A stretch of 64,000 bases of DNA from Anodontia alba (taxonomy: Eukaryota > Mollusca > Bivalvia > Lucinida > Lucinidae): positions 64,068,828 to 64,132,827 of the forward strand of contig OZ024835.1 of NCBI GenBank assembly GCA_964016985.1, read 5' to 3'. Positions 11,452 through 22,680 of this stretch are shown here, in pieces; position 1 is the first letter of the stretch, and each line of letters starts with the position of its first letter. The notes under the pieces were generated by a model that worked only from the letters and a program-made list of their open reading frames with translations, searched no databases and was not told the origin of the DNA. The position numbers were made by a program, and so were the translations under genes.

Positions 11452-11630
11452 GTAGAAGAGAAGATGTCATGGTAGATTCAGGATCCCAAGTGACAATTAT
11501 CGGGCCAGTCAAGATCAAGATAGGCAACCAGTTGTACACAGAGGAATTCCAAGTGGCTACTATTCAACAAGATTGTAAATGTCTAACATTCTTGTTCACC
11601 AAGGAAAGTCAATTATGGACAAGGCCCTAG
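11452..11630 (+). pseudogene. Aspartic protease remnant
   Basis: MVDSGSQVTIIG contains the D-S-G catalytic triplet of retropepsins (Asp codon 11475-11477) followed by hydrophobic residues. It lies between the knuckle and reverse transcriptase, as expected for Ty3/Gypsy. The frame closes soon after. Confidence 0.65.
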
Positions 11631-12009
11631 GTACTCTGATGTTTGATGGCCAGATCTTTCAACTTAATATGGAGGACAGTCAAGGCGCACCAGAAAGAGC
11701 AGAGAAGATCACCCAATCAATGGTGCGTGTGAAGTGCCGCATGCAGGGAGAGATGCCAAACTAGAGGATGTGAAGATGCTCATACCTAGATTATTGCGGG
11801 AAACAGGGTCAGATCCGGTTGTGTGTCCCAGAAAGTATGGACTGCTGAAAAAGAAAGCATGACAGAAGATGCATAAATTAGAGGATGTACAGACCACCAA
11901 GGTGATGAAAGTGGTGATTTCAGCCATGAACCGGAAATGCAGGAGCATCTTCAATAGCTGATACATGAGAAGTAAAAGACGCATCTCTAATTAATCAATA
12001 TAGTAGTAG

Positions 12010-13200
12010 AGTGGCACAATTATTGATGATGTTCCTAGATGTCTTTGCCAAATCAGAATTTGACTCGGGCACATTCCATGACAAACAGCATGGAATCAAT
12101 ACAGCCAGTGCCAAACCTGTGAAACAACGCGAGGCGAACCCCAGCTTATTTTAGTGGGGGAGAGGAGGCCCTTCGGATCGGACTCAGGCACCTGTACTGA
12201 TCCGGAAGAGAGATGAATCCCCGGGGATGGATCAGTAAGGTGGATTACAGAGCGCTAAATGAAGTCGCTGTTTAAAACATGTTTAGTCTTCCTTTACACT
12301 GTTTAGATACACTGGCTGGCAGTTTGTGGTTTTCAAAGCTGGATATGAATTCCACATGCTGGCAGGTAGGAATAAAGGAGGAAGATGGTGAGACAGCCTT
12401 CATTTCCAAGTACGGCTTATTTGGTTTAGGCTCTGTAATGAATTAATTATAACATATTGATCTGGCTATGGGACGATCTGATTGAAAGACGGTGGTGTTA
12501 AAGATTTCTAAGGGGAAGAATATGGCTTGGGATTGATTATAACAAGCTTCCCCCTTGTATAAGAATCTCAATAAAGTCTCAGTAAACATTGTCTAACACA
12601 GATTGATAAGACAGATGTTCGCAGGAAAATGCTAGTATTTTAATCCCCGTCTTGTGGCCGGGTCGATGCGGTAAATGATACCTGCAACATTAGCAAGTTA
12701 TGAATCTTGCATTAAGGGCCCTCACATGGAAAACAGTTTGGCAGTCTAAGATGACATACTCATCTTACAGAAAAGAGAGAGTATGGTCTAAACTGAAGCC
12801 AAAGAAATGCCTCTTGTTTCAACAGGAAGTGGTTCAGGTTATGCACAGCGATTGGAGCGGAGTAAATTAAAGTGCAGAATGACCAGGAAAGGGTCATTGG
12901 TAGTTTTGCATTGACTCAGATCAGTGGCGGTACTGAGCTACAGGGAAAGAATGGCTGTAGGATTTGATCGTCAGTACCAGTATTATGTTAGGGCGCCCGA
13001 CGGTTTACAGATAGAACTGATCAAGCTGGTCTCACATGGCTATTGCGGTTAGAAAATTCCAGAAGGTCAGCTTGCTAGGTGGATCTCTGTATAAGAATTA
13101 TGTCAGTATAACAGGATACTGGAGTGCAGGTATGGGGCTAGGCACGGGAATGCGGATGCTTTGAGTCTGGATAGCATTCCTGTGTCTAGAGAATATTACA
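12010..13200 (+). pseudogene. Reverse transcriptase / RNase H remnant
   Basis: In shifting frames one can read pieces typical of Gypsy reverse transcriptase: a V-L-I-R-K-R-D strand, D-Y-R-A-L-N, and an L-A-G-S followed by F-x-K-x-x-M-N stretch. Near 13150 the H-G-N-A-D-A-L-S motif closes the RNase H region. Multiple stops and frameshifts interrupt it. The exact limits are uncertain. Confidence 0.6.
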
Positions 13201-13697
13201 AGGTCTTTAAGCTTGAGGAGAAACCTAGTAATCTACCTTGCGGAGGCTGTGACTACTGCACAAGGGCTGACAAGATTTGGGGCAGTTTAGCCAGGGTGGT
13301 AAACTGCACAGTAACAATGGCATCACAAGGGCTGCATAGGATCATGGCTAGCAATGATGGATGCACAAAGGTGATGCAACTGGGGAGTGTAAAATTGGTA
13401 CCCAGAAAATGTCGGATTCAAAAACCGGGGAATGATGAAGCGCCATTGAAGAAGTACAGTTGTCAAATCTGGGGATAGAGGCACAGGTACCAGAGTCCAG
13501 CACAGTTTTCAATTCGAGCTGCAGAAGCGAAAAACTTGGAAAGAATGGCCAGGAAACTGGTCATAGAGTGTTAGCGAAGGAGCAGCAAGACCTGGGGTAT
13601 GTGAATTTGGCTTGCCCCTGGGGTCACAACCGTTGCAGGTCACAGGCAATAGCCCGCATGAGGAGGTCATTGAATTGTCCCTTGATGCAAAAAAAAT
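13201..13697 (+). pseudogene. RNase H to integrase linker remnant
   Basis: Open stretches at 13161-13478 and 13460-13732 follow the RNase H end. LPCGGCDYCTRAD is the kind of sequence found between RNase H and integrase in Gypsy elements. Frames are broken. Confidence 0.45.
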
Positions 13698-15076
13698 GTG
13701 AAACTAGGAGCAAAACTATGCACAGGAATTAGGTCTGTAGATGGTAATGAAGAGATAACGACACAGGTCACTAATGCTGTTGTGGCTGAGGAACCATCAT
13801 GCTGGGGCCGCCCTCTCACCAATGTGGGAGAAAAACAAGTAGCAGATGCGGATCTTTCAATAATACTTGACCAGCTGGTGGATGCTGTCGAACCGGGGGT
13901 AGGTGTGTTGTTCCTTGCTGGGCCAGCGGCGAACGCGTACTGGCTTAATAAGGAACAATTCACACACATTGATGAAGTACTCTACCAGAATAGAGACCAT
14001 TGTGATGAGAAGGATCTCGTCACCCCCACCCCCCAAAAGGATTGAGAGCAGAAGCTATACGGTTGAGCCTTGATCTGTCATCTCCAAGTCACCAAAGTGG
14101 CCCAAACAAAAGCCTGACAGGGTGGTCTATTGTACGTTTGTGTACGTAGATACCAACAATTCTGTACGCTCGTGGCAGATTCTCTACGTGAATCACGTAC
14201 TGCAGTACGTGAATGGGAATGCTGGGTATGGGATCGTCGTGGGGACTGTTGCCGGATATGTTGCTTCATGGGTGTCTTAATGAATTTTGGACACCCATGG
14301 GGGGTATCGGGCGGGAGCTCCCGTGTGGGGTTCCATATCGGTTTGAACGTTTCCTCATGGTGGTGGACCAGTACACAAAGCGGGTAGAATGTGTGACACT
14401 TCCATCACAGACAGCGGAAGTCACAGCAAAAGAAGCTGTGGATAACTTCGACATTCAGATGTCCGTTCCAAGTATTCTCAGACCAAGGTGGAAAGTTTCA
14501 AAACTGTATGCCGCCTTGTGGAAAGCGCTCCAGATCCATAAATCGAGGACTTTACCAAACAGACCTTCTAGGTTGTAGCGACCAAACCGAAAATTATACA
14601 TTTAACAAATTGCTTATGGGTGCTATTGTGTATTTTATTGGCATGTCGCGGAATTAGTGGAACCTTCATTTGCAGCAGTTTGCGGGAGCCCTAAGATCGA
14701 CTGTTGGCCGTATTACCGGTATACGACTAACAGGCTGATATTAGGTAGGGACGTAAATTTCCTAGCTCACCTCATGTTCCCTCATCCTGTGACCAAACCA
14801 AATGACGTAGAGGACTATGTTACAAGATTCACGGGTAGCATCCAGAAGGCTCATGACTTTGCCAGGAATACACTCAAAACCTCCCTTCGCCGCATGAAGA
14901 GAGATACTAGAAAAACCTACGACGAGAGTGGTCTAGTGTGTCTGCTTTGTGCGGCAGGTGTTAAAAGGCAAATGTATAAAACTATCCCCACTTTGGAAGG
15001 GACCGGCCATTATAACGAGAAGGATCTCTGTATCCCTCTGAAGAGTAAAGTTGAAAAGATAAGATTTCAACAATGA
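13698..15076 (+). pseudogene. Integrase remnant
   Basis: Three open pieces in different frames: 13698-14045 (WLNKEQFTHIDEVLYQN, N-terminal region), 14213-14578 (RFLMVVDQYTKRVECVTLPS, first catalytic Asp region) and 14657-15076 (NRLILGRDVN and VEDYVTRFTG, C-terminal region). The central catalytic part is partly missing. No continuous protein is possible. Confidence 0.7.
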
Positions 15077-15214
15077 GGGATGTCCTGGAAGGAGGTAGTG
15101 GAGGCTGAAAGAAAATAGATTACTGCTGTGCAGAGACTTTGTAGAACGGCTCATGAGGTCATAGGATAGTAGAACATAGATCAGTAGTATTCTTTTGATC
15201 AGTAACTTAACAGT

Positions 15215-15680
15215 AGCAGAAAACTGCAATAAGCAATACAGATGGCCTCTTGGTCTCTTGGCGATCATACGGTTCTTCTTATTGCTACAAAAAGTAAGAT
15301 ACTTTTACTGGTCTGAAGCTCACGAAGGATATGCACGCAATGTAGATGGCCACTTGGTCATTTGGCGATCATATGGTTCTTCTCATTGCTCTATGATGAA
15401 AGTAATACAATAGCAGTGTAGATGGCCACTTGGTCATATGGCGATCATATGGTTCTTCTCATTGCTCCAAGATGAAAGAGGTGATAAACACATTGTTATA
15501 GGGTGAAGGAAATATTCTACTGATCAAGAATCTGAGGGAGAACAGCTGCTAGCAATGTTGATGGCCACTTGGTCAGTTAGATCATATGGTGCTTCATAGA
15601 ATTGCCCAAAATAAACAGAACAGCTGACAGCAATGTAGATGGCCACTTGGTCTGCAAGATCATATGGTACTTCGTATCAT
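15215..15680 (+). repeat. Tandem repeats before the 3' LTR
   Basis: Five units contain ATGTAGATGGCCACTTGGTC and GATCATATGGT(T/A)CTTC, starting near 15235, 15340, 15417, 15555 and 15632 with irregular spacing. They lie between the integrase and the 3' LTR. 15680-16290 has no recognised feature apart from a GTGG/ACTGTGGTA-rich stretch at 15870-15960. Confidence 0.75.
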
Positions 15681-16293
15681 TGTCTGTACAAAGTGTTCCC
15701 TCTAATTCCTCTGTTGGCCTCTCACAATTACAGCCTGTTTAAATCAAGCCTAAAACATTCTACAAAGCAATTTGAACTACCACTCTGTATTAGTCTTGAG
15801 TCAAATCCATACATCTAAGACACCTTGATACTTGACGTCTCATGGAAGCAATACAGTACTGATTTAGATATGGCTGTGGTGTGGTAATGACACTGTGGTA
15901 CTGTGCAGTGGGCTGTGATGTGAAAATGGTACTGTGGTCAGATTGGCAATGGGGTATGGTTCAACAGATTGTGAACAGTCAAAGTGCCAGGATAGAAAAC
16001 TGTGAGATGATGTGAGACGGTACTTACAAGGTGCATGATGTATGTATACCATCTAACAAAGCTAAAAATGGTCCAATATTTAAATTACATGTCAGTTTGT
16101 AAAATAGCTGCAAACCCGGCGTCTGATGCACAAGTTGAATGGAGTAAAGTAAGTGTTGACGTTTTTGCATCAGATGTCTCTTCAGTACAGACAAGGCATG
16201 GCTATGTAATGTAAAAATATTATGCCTTGGTCAAGTATATTTACCAGTGTTTCAACGTCCTTTTTTGCCGGATGAGGTTCCCTCCCTTTTTAT

Positions 16294-16307
16294 AAAGTGG
16301 GGAGGAG
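16294..16307 (+). promoter_or_regulatory. Polypurine tract
   Basis: AAAGTGGGGAGGAG immediately precedes the 3' LTR, where plus-strand priming is expected. Confidence 0.8.
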
Positions 16308-16536
16308 TGTAGTGGTGCGCCGATATCGGCTGGATAGCAACGACAGCAGATCCGCGTGGGTCCATTGACAGGCGTTGCCGGTAGTTTAATAGCCACTGAC
16401 GTCATCGGTGTGAACCAATATTTCGGCCTACTTCTACTTAGAGCGCCGAGCTGTAAGGACGTGTTTGGGAGCTCTGAGGGATCCCGGAGCAGCACAATAC
16501 AGGACTTAAAAAGGTAACCTTAGCGGGTTTACTTTA
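16308..16536 (+). repeat. 3' LTR
   Basis: The same 229 bp as the 5' LTR with four substitutions and no indels; begins TGTAGTGGTGCGCCGATATC. Confidence 0.93.
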
Positions 16537-16739
16537 CTGTTCGTCAGACCCTGACACCATATAGTACAGCTGTCTGCCAGGTAGTCCACTCAACACCTTA
16601 AACACCAGTATCTGTTTTATCTTTTAACTATACTAAAGTAAACCAAGGAGGAAAAAATGCCTGATGCAGGACCCAAACCTGCAACCCCCTGCTTGCAAAT
16701 CAGGTGCTCTGTCAACTTTAAAATGATTATCATTGTGCC

Positions 16740-17040
16740 TAGAGGGGCCGTTTGCCTCCCTCAAGTCATTAATGTTGTGTCTTAAATAGCTGGATGAATG
16801 GCAAACAGTATAGACCCTGATGAGACACCGCATTTGTGGCCTCTCATCTGGGTCTACACTATTTGCTCAGGCCTGTCAGATCAAATACATATAGTAAAGT
16901 ACAACACATGGTAAGAGTCATGCTCAGACAGACAGGTAAAATTATGACCAAAGATTACTAATCGATTATCGATCACAATGGCAGGACCGATAATCGATTA
17001 TCTTTTCAGCTCTGATTAGCCTACCTTAATCTGACCCTTA
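16740..17040. mobile_element. U family MITE, 5' truncated
   Basis: Contains the Q-type hairpin (GGCAAACAGTATAGACCCTG ... GGGTCTACACTATTTGC, 16800-16863), then the ACTAATCGATTATCGATCAC block and the terminus CTGATTAGCCTACCTTA. The full-length copy is at 33837-34271. Confidence 0.65.
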
Positions 17041-17421
17041 TCAGATCAAATAGGCTCCTTTGCCAACCATGCAGACTCTACCTTAATGACTCCCAGTGGT
17101 AAATGTACACAAATGATAGATGTATCAACACAAGTTCTCAAGTCCTCCCTGCAATTGCCGTATGTGAAGTTTCCCTTTTTCATTAATATGTATGTTTGTC
17201 ATGTGATTTACTCTCATATGATAGCACATAATCACAGCTGATCAGCCAGTAGTAATCCTGTCTGTAACGTGTTGTTTTTTTGAGATATATTTATCTGGAT
17301 ACTGGTTAATTATAGAAGATCCATAATGATGTGAGATATAATGTCTCGTCATTCTTATAATGCATAAGGCAAATTTGAGTTTTTATCCATGATGATTCAT
17401 AAACAATTGTATTTTTTTCAG

Positions 17422-17565
17422 GTATCTTTTGTGATCCGTGATGAAATCGAGAGACACCACAGATCAGGGGTCAATGCCTTGCAGTATGACCCTGTTCTCA
17501 ACAGACTCTACTCAGCAGGCAGAGACTCAATCATCAGAATATGGAATACCAGAGCTACAAACAAG
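17422..17565 (+). CDS. WDR48: WDR48 exon 2 (first WD40 blade)
   Basis: Codons 21-68. The exon opens with [13 protein letters not shown] and continues [20 protein letters not shown] and SIIRIWNTR, a complete first WD blade with the usual G-x-N-A-L...S-A-G-R-D-x-I-I-R-I-W pattern. The acceptor is tttttttcag and the donor gtactg, both phase 0. The intron in front of it (7207-17421) is mostly the Gypsy element. The open frame runs on into the intron, but homology stops at TNK, where the GT donor lies. Confidence 0.95.
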
Positions 17566-17657
17566 GTACTGCAAAAAGCAGCATTCCTGTGGATAAGAAG
17601 GATATCAAATAAAATATTTTTTTTAGTTCTCACAAAAAGCATGTAAGGCGTTTCTAA

Positions 17658-18004
17658 TGAGTTGACTCTCGTTATCTTGACTCTGCTTATCTCGAATAAC
17701 CACTTATCCTGAAGTGCACATCTGGTTCCTGTTTTAACACAGAAATCTAACAACTGGTAACAAAAATATTGTGGAAAAAAAGAGAAATTGCTCCTTAGGA
17801 GCAATTTCTCCTCTTTCCACAATATTTTTCCACACTACTTTCAGTAAATCTCTAACTTCAGGAGTCAAATTAAAATGCATTTATTTGTGAAATGTGGTTG
17901 TTCTGTTAATTTTTTCCTCAGTTCTGCTGATCAGATATGTCAAGGTAGGGCTATCTAGGACTATTTCTGACAGTCCCTTAGACTTCGAGATCACAAGAGT
18001 CTAA
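17658..18004. mobile_element. T family MITE, second copy
   Basis: Starts GAGTTGACTCTCGTTATCTT, has the AGAAATTGCTCCTTAGGAGC central hairpin, and ends in a decayed CGAGATCACAAGAGTCT. It lies ~90 bp after WDR48 exon 2. Confidence 0.8.
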
Positions 18005-18109
18005 AAGTTTTTAGGAGAAATAAGAGCAACATTTATGTGGATAGCCCACTTATCTGGAGCTATGATATTTGGTTCCACTGTGTGCCAAACCTTTAATACC
18101 TGTAATTTA

Positions 18110-18317
18110 CTAGCCCTGCTGATCCCGGGAACCAGGATATACCCTGTCTTTGCAAACAGTGTAGCTCCAGATCAGTTGGCTTCTGAAGCCAACTGATCTG
18201 ATTCTGCACTGTTTGCTGCTAAGTATGAGAATGTGTATCAACAGTCTGAATCAAGTAATCTGATTGGCAGAAAATTAGAAGTGGACGTGGCATCTTAATT
18301 TATTCAGCATGACAAGG
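18110..18317. mobile_element. Q1 MITE
   Basis: A central hairpin, GTAGCTCCAGATCAGTTGGC ... GCCAACTGATCTGATTC, lies inside outer parts matching the family (GGATATACCCTGTCTTTGC; TTCAGCATGACAAGGGTTTAA). Confidence 0.75.
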
Positions 18318-18599
18318 GTTTAAAAAAAAAAATCAAAACCATGCAGTCATCGCAAAACCTTTCTTTTGACTGTGACAGGTTTAGCTAAAAAAATAATGAG
18401 CAAAATTCTAAGAATTGATTTTAAATGCTGTAAAAAGAAATGCTGCCAAGAATTGATTGTAAATGTTGTAAAGAGAAATGCTGCCAGTTTTTGCTTGCCC
18501 TTTTTTGAGTTTTTCAGATGACCATTGCTGGCTACAGTTATTGTAATTCAATCACTGATTTGAGGTGGATCAAAGAGCAGTTTTTCCTCAGGATATTAA

Positions 18600-19837
18600 C
18601 AGGGTGGCCACGCACTCTGGAAAACAGGGAAAATGGTGAAAAAAAATTCCCTGCAGGGAAAAATCAGGGAATTTGGTTTTGCTGAAAATCAGGGAAAAAT
18701 CAGGGAATTTCAAAAAATCTTATCTTTGTAAGGTCAAAATATTCAAATTTTATAGCTGTTCATGTGGCTACTTAGGGGATAACTGCTTTCAAATTTGTCA
18801 TTTGGGGAGGTAAATCGGCGGTTTTACGGTCGGAAATTTCGTTTTACGGCGACGCGTCAGCGGAGCCGTAAAACGTAATTTGCGACCGTAAAACCGCCGA
18901 TTTACCTCCCCAAATGACAAATTTGATGCAGTTATCCCCATTCTAATGCATTTATTCATTTTTTGTATTGAAAACATGTACTGTTTGCACAAAACGACAA
19001 GTGCTGTGAGCTGCGTAAAACCAAATGCCAGCCAATGAGAAGCGACGTTACGTGATGACGTCGGATTTGCGACAGTATATCGCAGAATATACCGTCGCAA
19101 ATTTTTGACGTTATCCAATCAGACGTCGCGTTACATACGCGAGTGCATTAGAATGGTGGTTTCTTTCTGCTTAAAATACATTTTGCTCCTACTCAAATTA
19201 TTATTTTGCTTTTCCAGAACAAGTTTTCTTTCTTCATGGCTGTATCATTAAAAAGCTAACACACGTATAAAGCAAAATTTGCTTTAAACTGACATATGAG
19301 TATGTGTATTGCTAATTACTGTTGCATAATCAATTGATATCAAGACTTGTTCCCAATTTGAAAATTCTAGTCTTCATACCCACCCCTTGAACACATGAAA
19401 AAAGAAAATCCCAACCTGTCTATCCATTCCTTGAACACCTGAATAGGTAATTGCAAACAAGCAATTTTTAAGAATAGCCTTAGACAGTCTACCATGTAAC
19501 CAAAAAAAAAAAAAGAACAAAAAACCCTACTGTTTTAATAAATTGGAGGTGAAGGTGTGGCTACAAGGGGAGGTTGGAGGCCATATATTTTACCAGTTTT
19601 GATTTTGACTACCATGAAAGTAAATTAGCACATGTACATCATATTTTAGATAAATTTTCATTTAATTAAGAATATTGTGACAGCATTGTGTATAAATATG
19701 TCACTTGACAGCATTTGAATCAGTATATGACTTCTAAAAGTAGGAGCCATTGCGATAATATTAAGGTTTTTAATCAGGGAAAATCAAATCAGGGAAAAAT
19801 CAGGGACTTTGATTGCTAAAAATGTGTGGCCACCCTG
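18600..19837. mobile_element. 1.2 kb non-autonomous DNA transposon
   Basis: Terminal inverted repeats CAGGGTGGCCACGCAC and GTGTGGCCACCCTG enclose subterminal AATCAGGGA repeats at both ends. An inner palindrome at about 18795-18945 (TCATTTGGGGAGGTAAATCG, GCGGTTTTACGGTCG and complements) is rich in CG. The termini look hAT-like, but an 8 bp target duplication is not clear. No transposase is seen. Confidence 0.75.
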
Positions 19838-20267
19838 TCAATAAGGGTCCTGCGGATGGTTTTGTGTTGGAATAAGGGTTTCTTGTACTGAAGAGGCTTA
19901 TAACCCTTAAAGGGCTTATCACATCTGCAGCAGATAACAGGAGACAATTGTTCTTCATTTTTCAGAGAAAATGGGCTTGGCAATTCACATAATTATGTTA
20001 AGTCTTATTTTCTCTGAAAAAATAACTTAATCATTGACTGCTGCAAATTGTCTTAGTGCTTCATGGGTTAACTATTGTCCAAATAATGATAATGCTTGTC
20101 CATTAGATCACAAAAAGATCAAAATACAAAGCCATAAATTGATAAGATTTAAATATGTAAATATGCATCACTCAGGGCCCTTAACCATAAGTTTAAAGTT
20201 TGTTAGAAGAGACCAATATTTAATGGTAATTTTTGCTGAAACGCCAGTAAAAAACCTTTATTTTTAA

Positions 20268-20463
20268 CCCTTGTCATGCTGATTAAATTGAGATGCCATG
20301 CCCACTTCTAATCTAAGATTACTTGAGCTGGGTTTTTGATAGAAATTCACATGTTAAATGACAGACAGTGCAGATCCAGATCAGTTGGCTTCATCAGCCA
20401 ACTGATCTGGATCTACACTGTTTGCTAAGACAGGGCATGTCATGTTCAGCAAGAGAAGGGTTG
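20268..20463. mobile_element. Q1 MITE
   Basis: Starts TTAACCCTTGTCATGCTGAT, ends GTTCAGCAAGAGAAGGGTT, and has the central hairpin CAGATCAGTTGGCTTCATCAGCCAACTGATC (written as two overlapping arms, TTGGCTTCATCAGCCAA at the tip). Confidence 0.8.
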
Positions 20464-20649
20464 ATGAAAGGAATACAAATATAAAAACCTGTATTTGGAA
20501 AATTGGCCTGTATGCCTGAAATAAGAGGAATAATCAGATGATCATTTTTCTAACTTCTTCACAAAATGTATTTTCTGGATACTCACTGGATACTCACTAG
20601 AAGCTGAGCCCCTTGATGGGCTGCATCTTATGAATACTCACAACACATT

Positions 20650-20930
20650 AGGAAAGCACGCCTATTCAAATATATTGAAAATTTTACAACCAAAAGAAAA
20701 AGGAAAATTTTCAGATAATAAAGTTCTGATATATTTCATATTTCTTCTCAAAACATAGATTGTGGGTACTCCTTAGAACTGCCTCAATGAGGCAGTTCTA
20801 ATGAGTACCCACAATCTATATTTTTAAACAAAATAAGAAAAAAATAATGTATACCCCTGTAAACCCTATTATATAAAAGTGGGGTTTAAGGGGGTCAGAA
20901 TTATATGGGAGTGTTTTCGTGATGATGTTT
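20650..20930. mobile_element. P1 MITE
   Basis: AAGCACGCCTATTCAAAT and GGGAGTGTTTTCGTGATG form the ends; the core is TAGAACTGCCTCAATGAGGC...TTCTAATG. Confidence 0.8.
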
Positions 20931-20939
20931 TTGTGGAGA

Positions 20940-21158
20940 ATTAACCCATTTAAGCCTGGCATCCCATAAAAGGGAAATTGGCAAACAGTGTAGACCCAGA
21001 TCAGATGCCACAGAACACTCGTGTGATCAGGGTCTCCACTGTTTGCATTTACAGGAATTTCTGTAAACCATGGTGATAATAAAAACTTAGCAGACACCCT
21101 GGAAATGGATCAGTCCAAAGAACCAAAGTAGAAGGATCCACTTGGCATAAACAGGTTA
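20940..21158. mobile_element. Q2 MITE
   Basis: TTAACCCATTTAAGCCTGGC at the left and TTGGCATAAACAGGTTAA at the right, with TTAA at both ends (piggyBac-like). The inner hairpin is CAAACAGTGTAGACCCAGATC...GATCAGGGTCTCCACTGTTTG (each arm under 22 bases). It ends ~125 bp before exon 3. Confidence 0.75.
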
Positions 21159-21284
21159 AGAAAACTATGCATGTTTTGTTGTTGAAAAAAGCCTTGTCTG
21201 GAGATATTGTGACTGATGTTGGCATGCCATTTTGCCTTTTCACCATAGAAAAAATTGATTTTGTAGTACATTTGTATGTTTCAG

Positions 21285-21360
21285 GATCCTTACATATTAT
21301 CAATGGAACATCACACAGACTGGGTCAATGATGTTGTGCTTTGCTGTGGTGGGAGAACAT
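21285..21360 (+). CDS. WDR48: WDR48 exon 3 (start of second WD40 blade)
   Basis: Codons 69-93 plus one base. It reads [18 protein letters not shown] followed by LCCGGRT, the HHTDWVND motif of blade 2. The acceptor is gtttcag and the donor a consensus gtaagt, phase 1. The first base of the split codon here plus TA from exon 4 restores the leucine expected in T-L-I-S-A-S-S-D. The exon and its donor are reiterated many times directly downstream (see the array at 21368-22745). This copy is the functional one because only it has a proper acceptor and the DPYI start. Confidence 0.95.
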
Positions 21361-22227
21361 GTAAGTACCTTACATAATGGGTCAGGGTTGTTATATTATG
21401 CTGTGGTGGGAGAACATGTAAGTACTTTACATAATATAGTACAACAACACACAGACTGGGTCAATGATGTTGTACTTAGCTGTGGTGGGAGAACATGTAA
21501 GTATTTTACATAATATATTAGAACATCACACAGACTGGGTCAGTGATGTTGTACTATGTTGTGGTGGGAGAACATGTTAGTACTAGTACTTTACATAATA
21601 CATGTATAATAGAACATCACACAGACTGGGTCAGTGATGTTGTGCTGTGCTGTGGTTGAGTGGGAGAATGTGAAAGTACCTTACATATTATATTAGAACA
21701 TCACACAGACTGGGTCAGTGATGTTGTACTATTCTGTGGTAGGAGAATGTTGAAGTACCTTACATAATATAGTTGAACATCACACAAATTTGATCAGTGA
21801 TATTGTGCTATGATTTGGTGGGAGAACATGAAAGTACCTTACATAATAAAATAGAACATAACACAGACTGGGTCAGTGATGTTGTACTATGCTGTGGTGG
21901 GAGAAAGTGGAAGTACCTTACATAATAAAATAGAACATAACACAGACTGGGTCAGTGATGTTGTACTATTCTGTGGTAGGAGAAAGTGGAAGTACCTTAC
22001 ATAATAAAATAGAACATAACACAGACTGGGTCAGTAATGTTGTACTATGCTGTGGTAGGAGAAAGTGGAAGTACCTTACATAATAAAATAGAACATAACA
22101 CAGACTGGGTCAGTAATGTTGTACTATGCTGTGGTGGGAGAATGTGGAAGTACCTTACATAATATAGTGGAACACCTCACAGACTGGGTCAGTGATAATG
22201 TGCTTTGCTGTGGTGGTAGAACAATTA

Positions 22228-22436
22228 ACCCTTGTCCTGCTGAATAAATTAAGATGCCACACCCACTTCTAATTTTCAGCCAATCAGATTACTTGATCCA
22301 GATTGTTGCTATAAATTCACATACTTTATGGCAAACAGTGCAGATCCAGATCAGTTGGCTTCTGAAGAAGCCAACTGATCTGGATCTACACTGTTTGCTA
22401 AGGTAGGGTATATCCGGGTTCAGCAGGACAAGGGTT
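22228..22436. mobile_element. Q1 MITE inserted in the exon-3 array
   Basis: TTAACCCTTGTCCTGCTGAA to TTCAGCAGGACAAGGGTTAA: near-perfect termini with TTAA on both sides and a CC...GG edge, as in piggyBac-type elements. The hairpin tip is TTGGCTTCTGAAGAAGCCAA. Confidence 0.88.
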
Positions 22437-22459
22437 AAGTATCTTGCATAATGTAGCAC

Positions 22460-22680
22460 GGTAAATGTCCTAAAATTTTGTACACCAAAGTTGCGAATAA
22501 AATGACATATACAAACAATGCAGACCCAGATCAGATTGCTCCCTTGGGAGCAGTCTGATTAGGCCTACACTGTTTGCATTCCACTAAGTATTTTAAGAAA
22601 CAACTGCATTTAAAGCAAAATTTAGGCAAAAATGGTATGGAATAAAGTGTTCAAAGTTTAAGGACATTTACTGTAGAACA
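22460..22680. mobile_element. Q3 MITE
   Basis: Ends GTAAATGTCCTAAAATTTTG and AAGGACATTTACTGTA; the Q-type hairpin has the tip GATTGCTCCCTTGGGAGCAGTC. The same family is at 61213-61433 in the opposite orientation. Confidence 0.8.

Larger units (their letters stand above)
7668..16536 (+). mobile_element. Ty3/Gypsy-type LTR retrotransposon, defective
   Basis: The element is bounded by two 229 bp direct repeats, with a purine-rich tract just before the 3' copy and remnants of gag zinc knuckle, aspartic protease, reverse transcriptase/RNase H and integrase in the Ty3/Gypsy order. The interior has many stops and frameshifts, so this copy cannot encode functional proteins. It sits in sense orientation in WDR48 intron 1. 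The LTRs differ at only 4 of 229 sites. No clear target duplication is seen (CTAG left, CTGT right). 7897-10600 holds the leader and decayed gag, with one nested repeat. Confidence 0.9.

Noticed and set aside
21328..22230. CRISPR-like array
   Set aside because: Units are joined without unique spacers, derive from exon 3, and the genome is eukaryotic.
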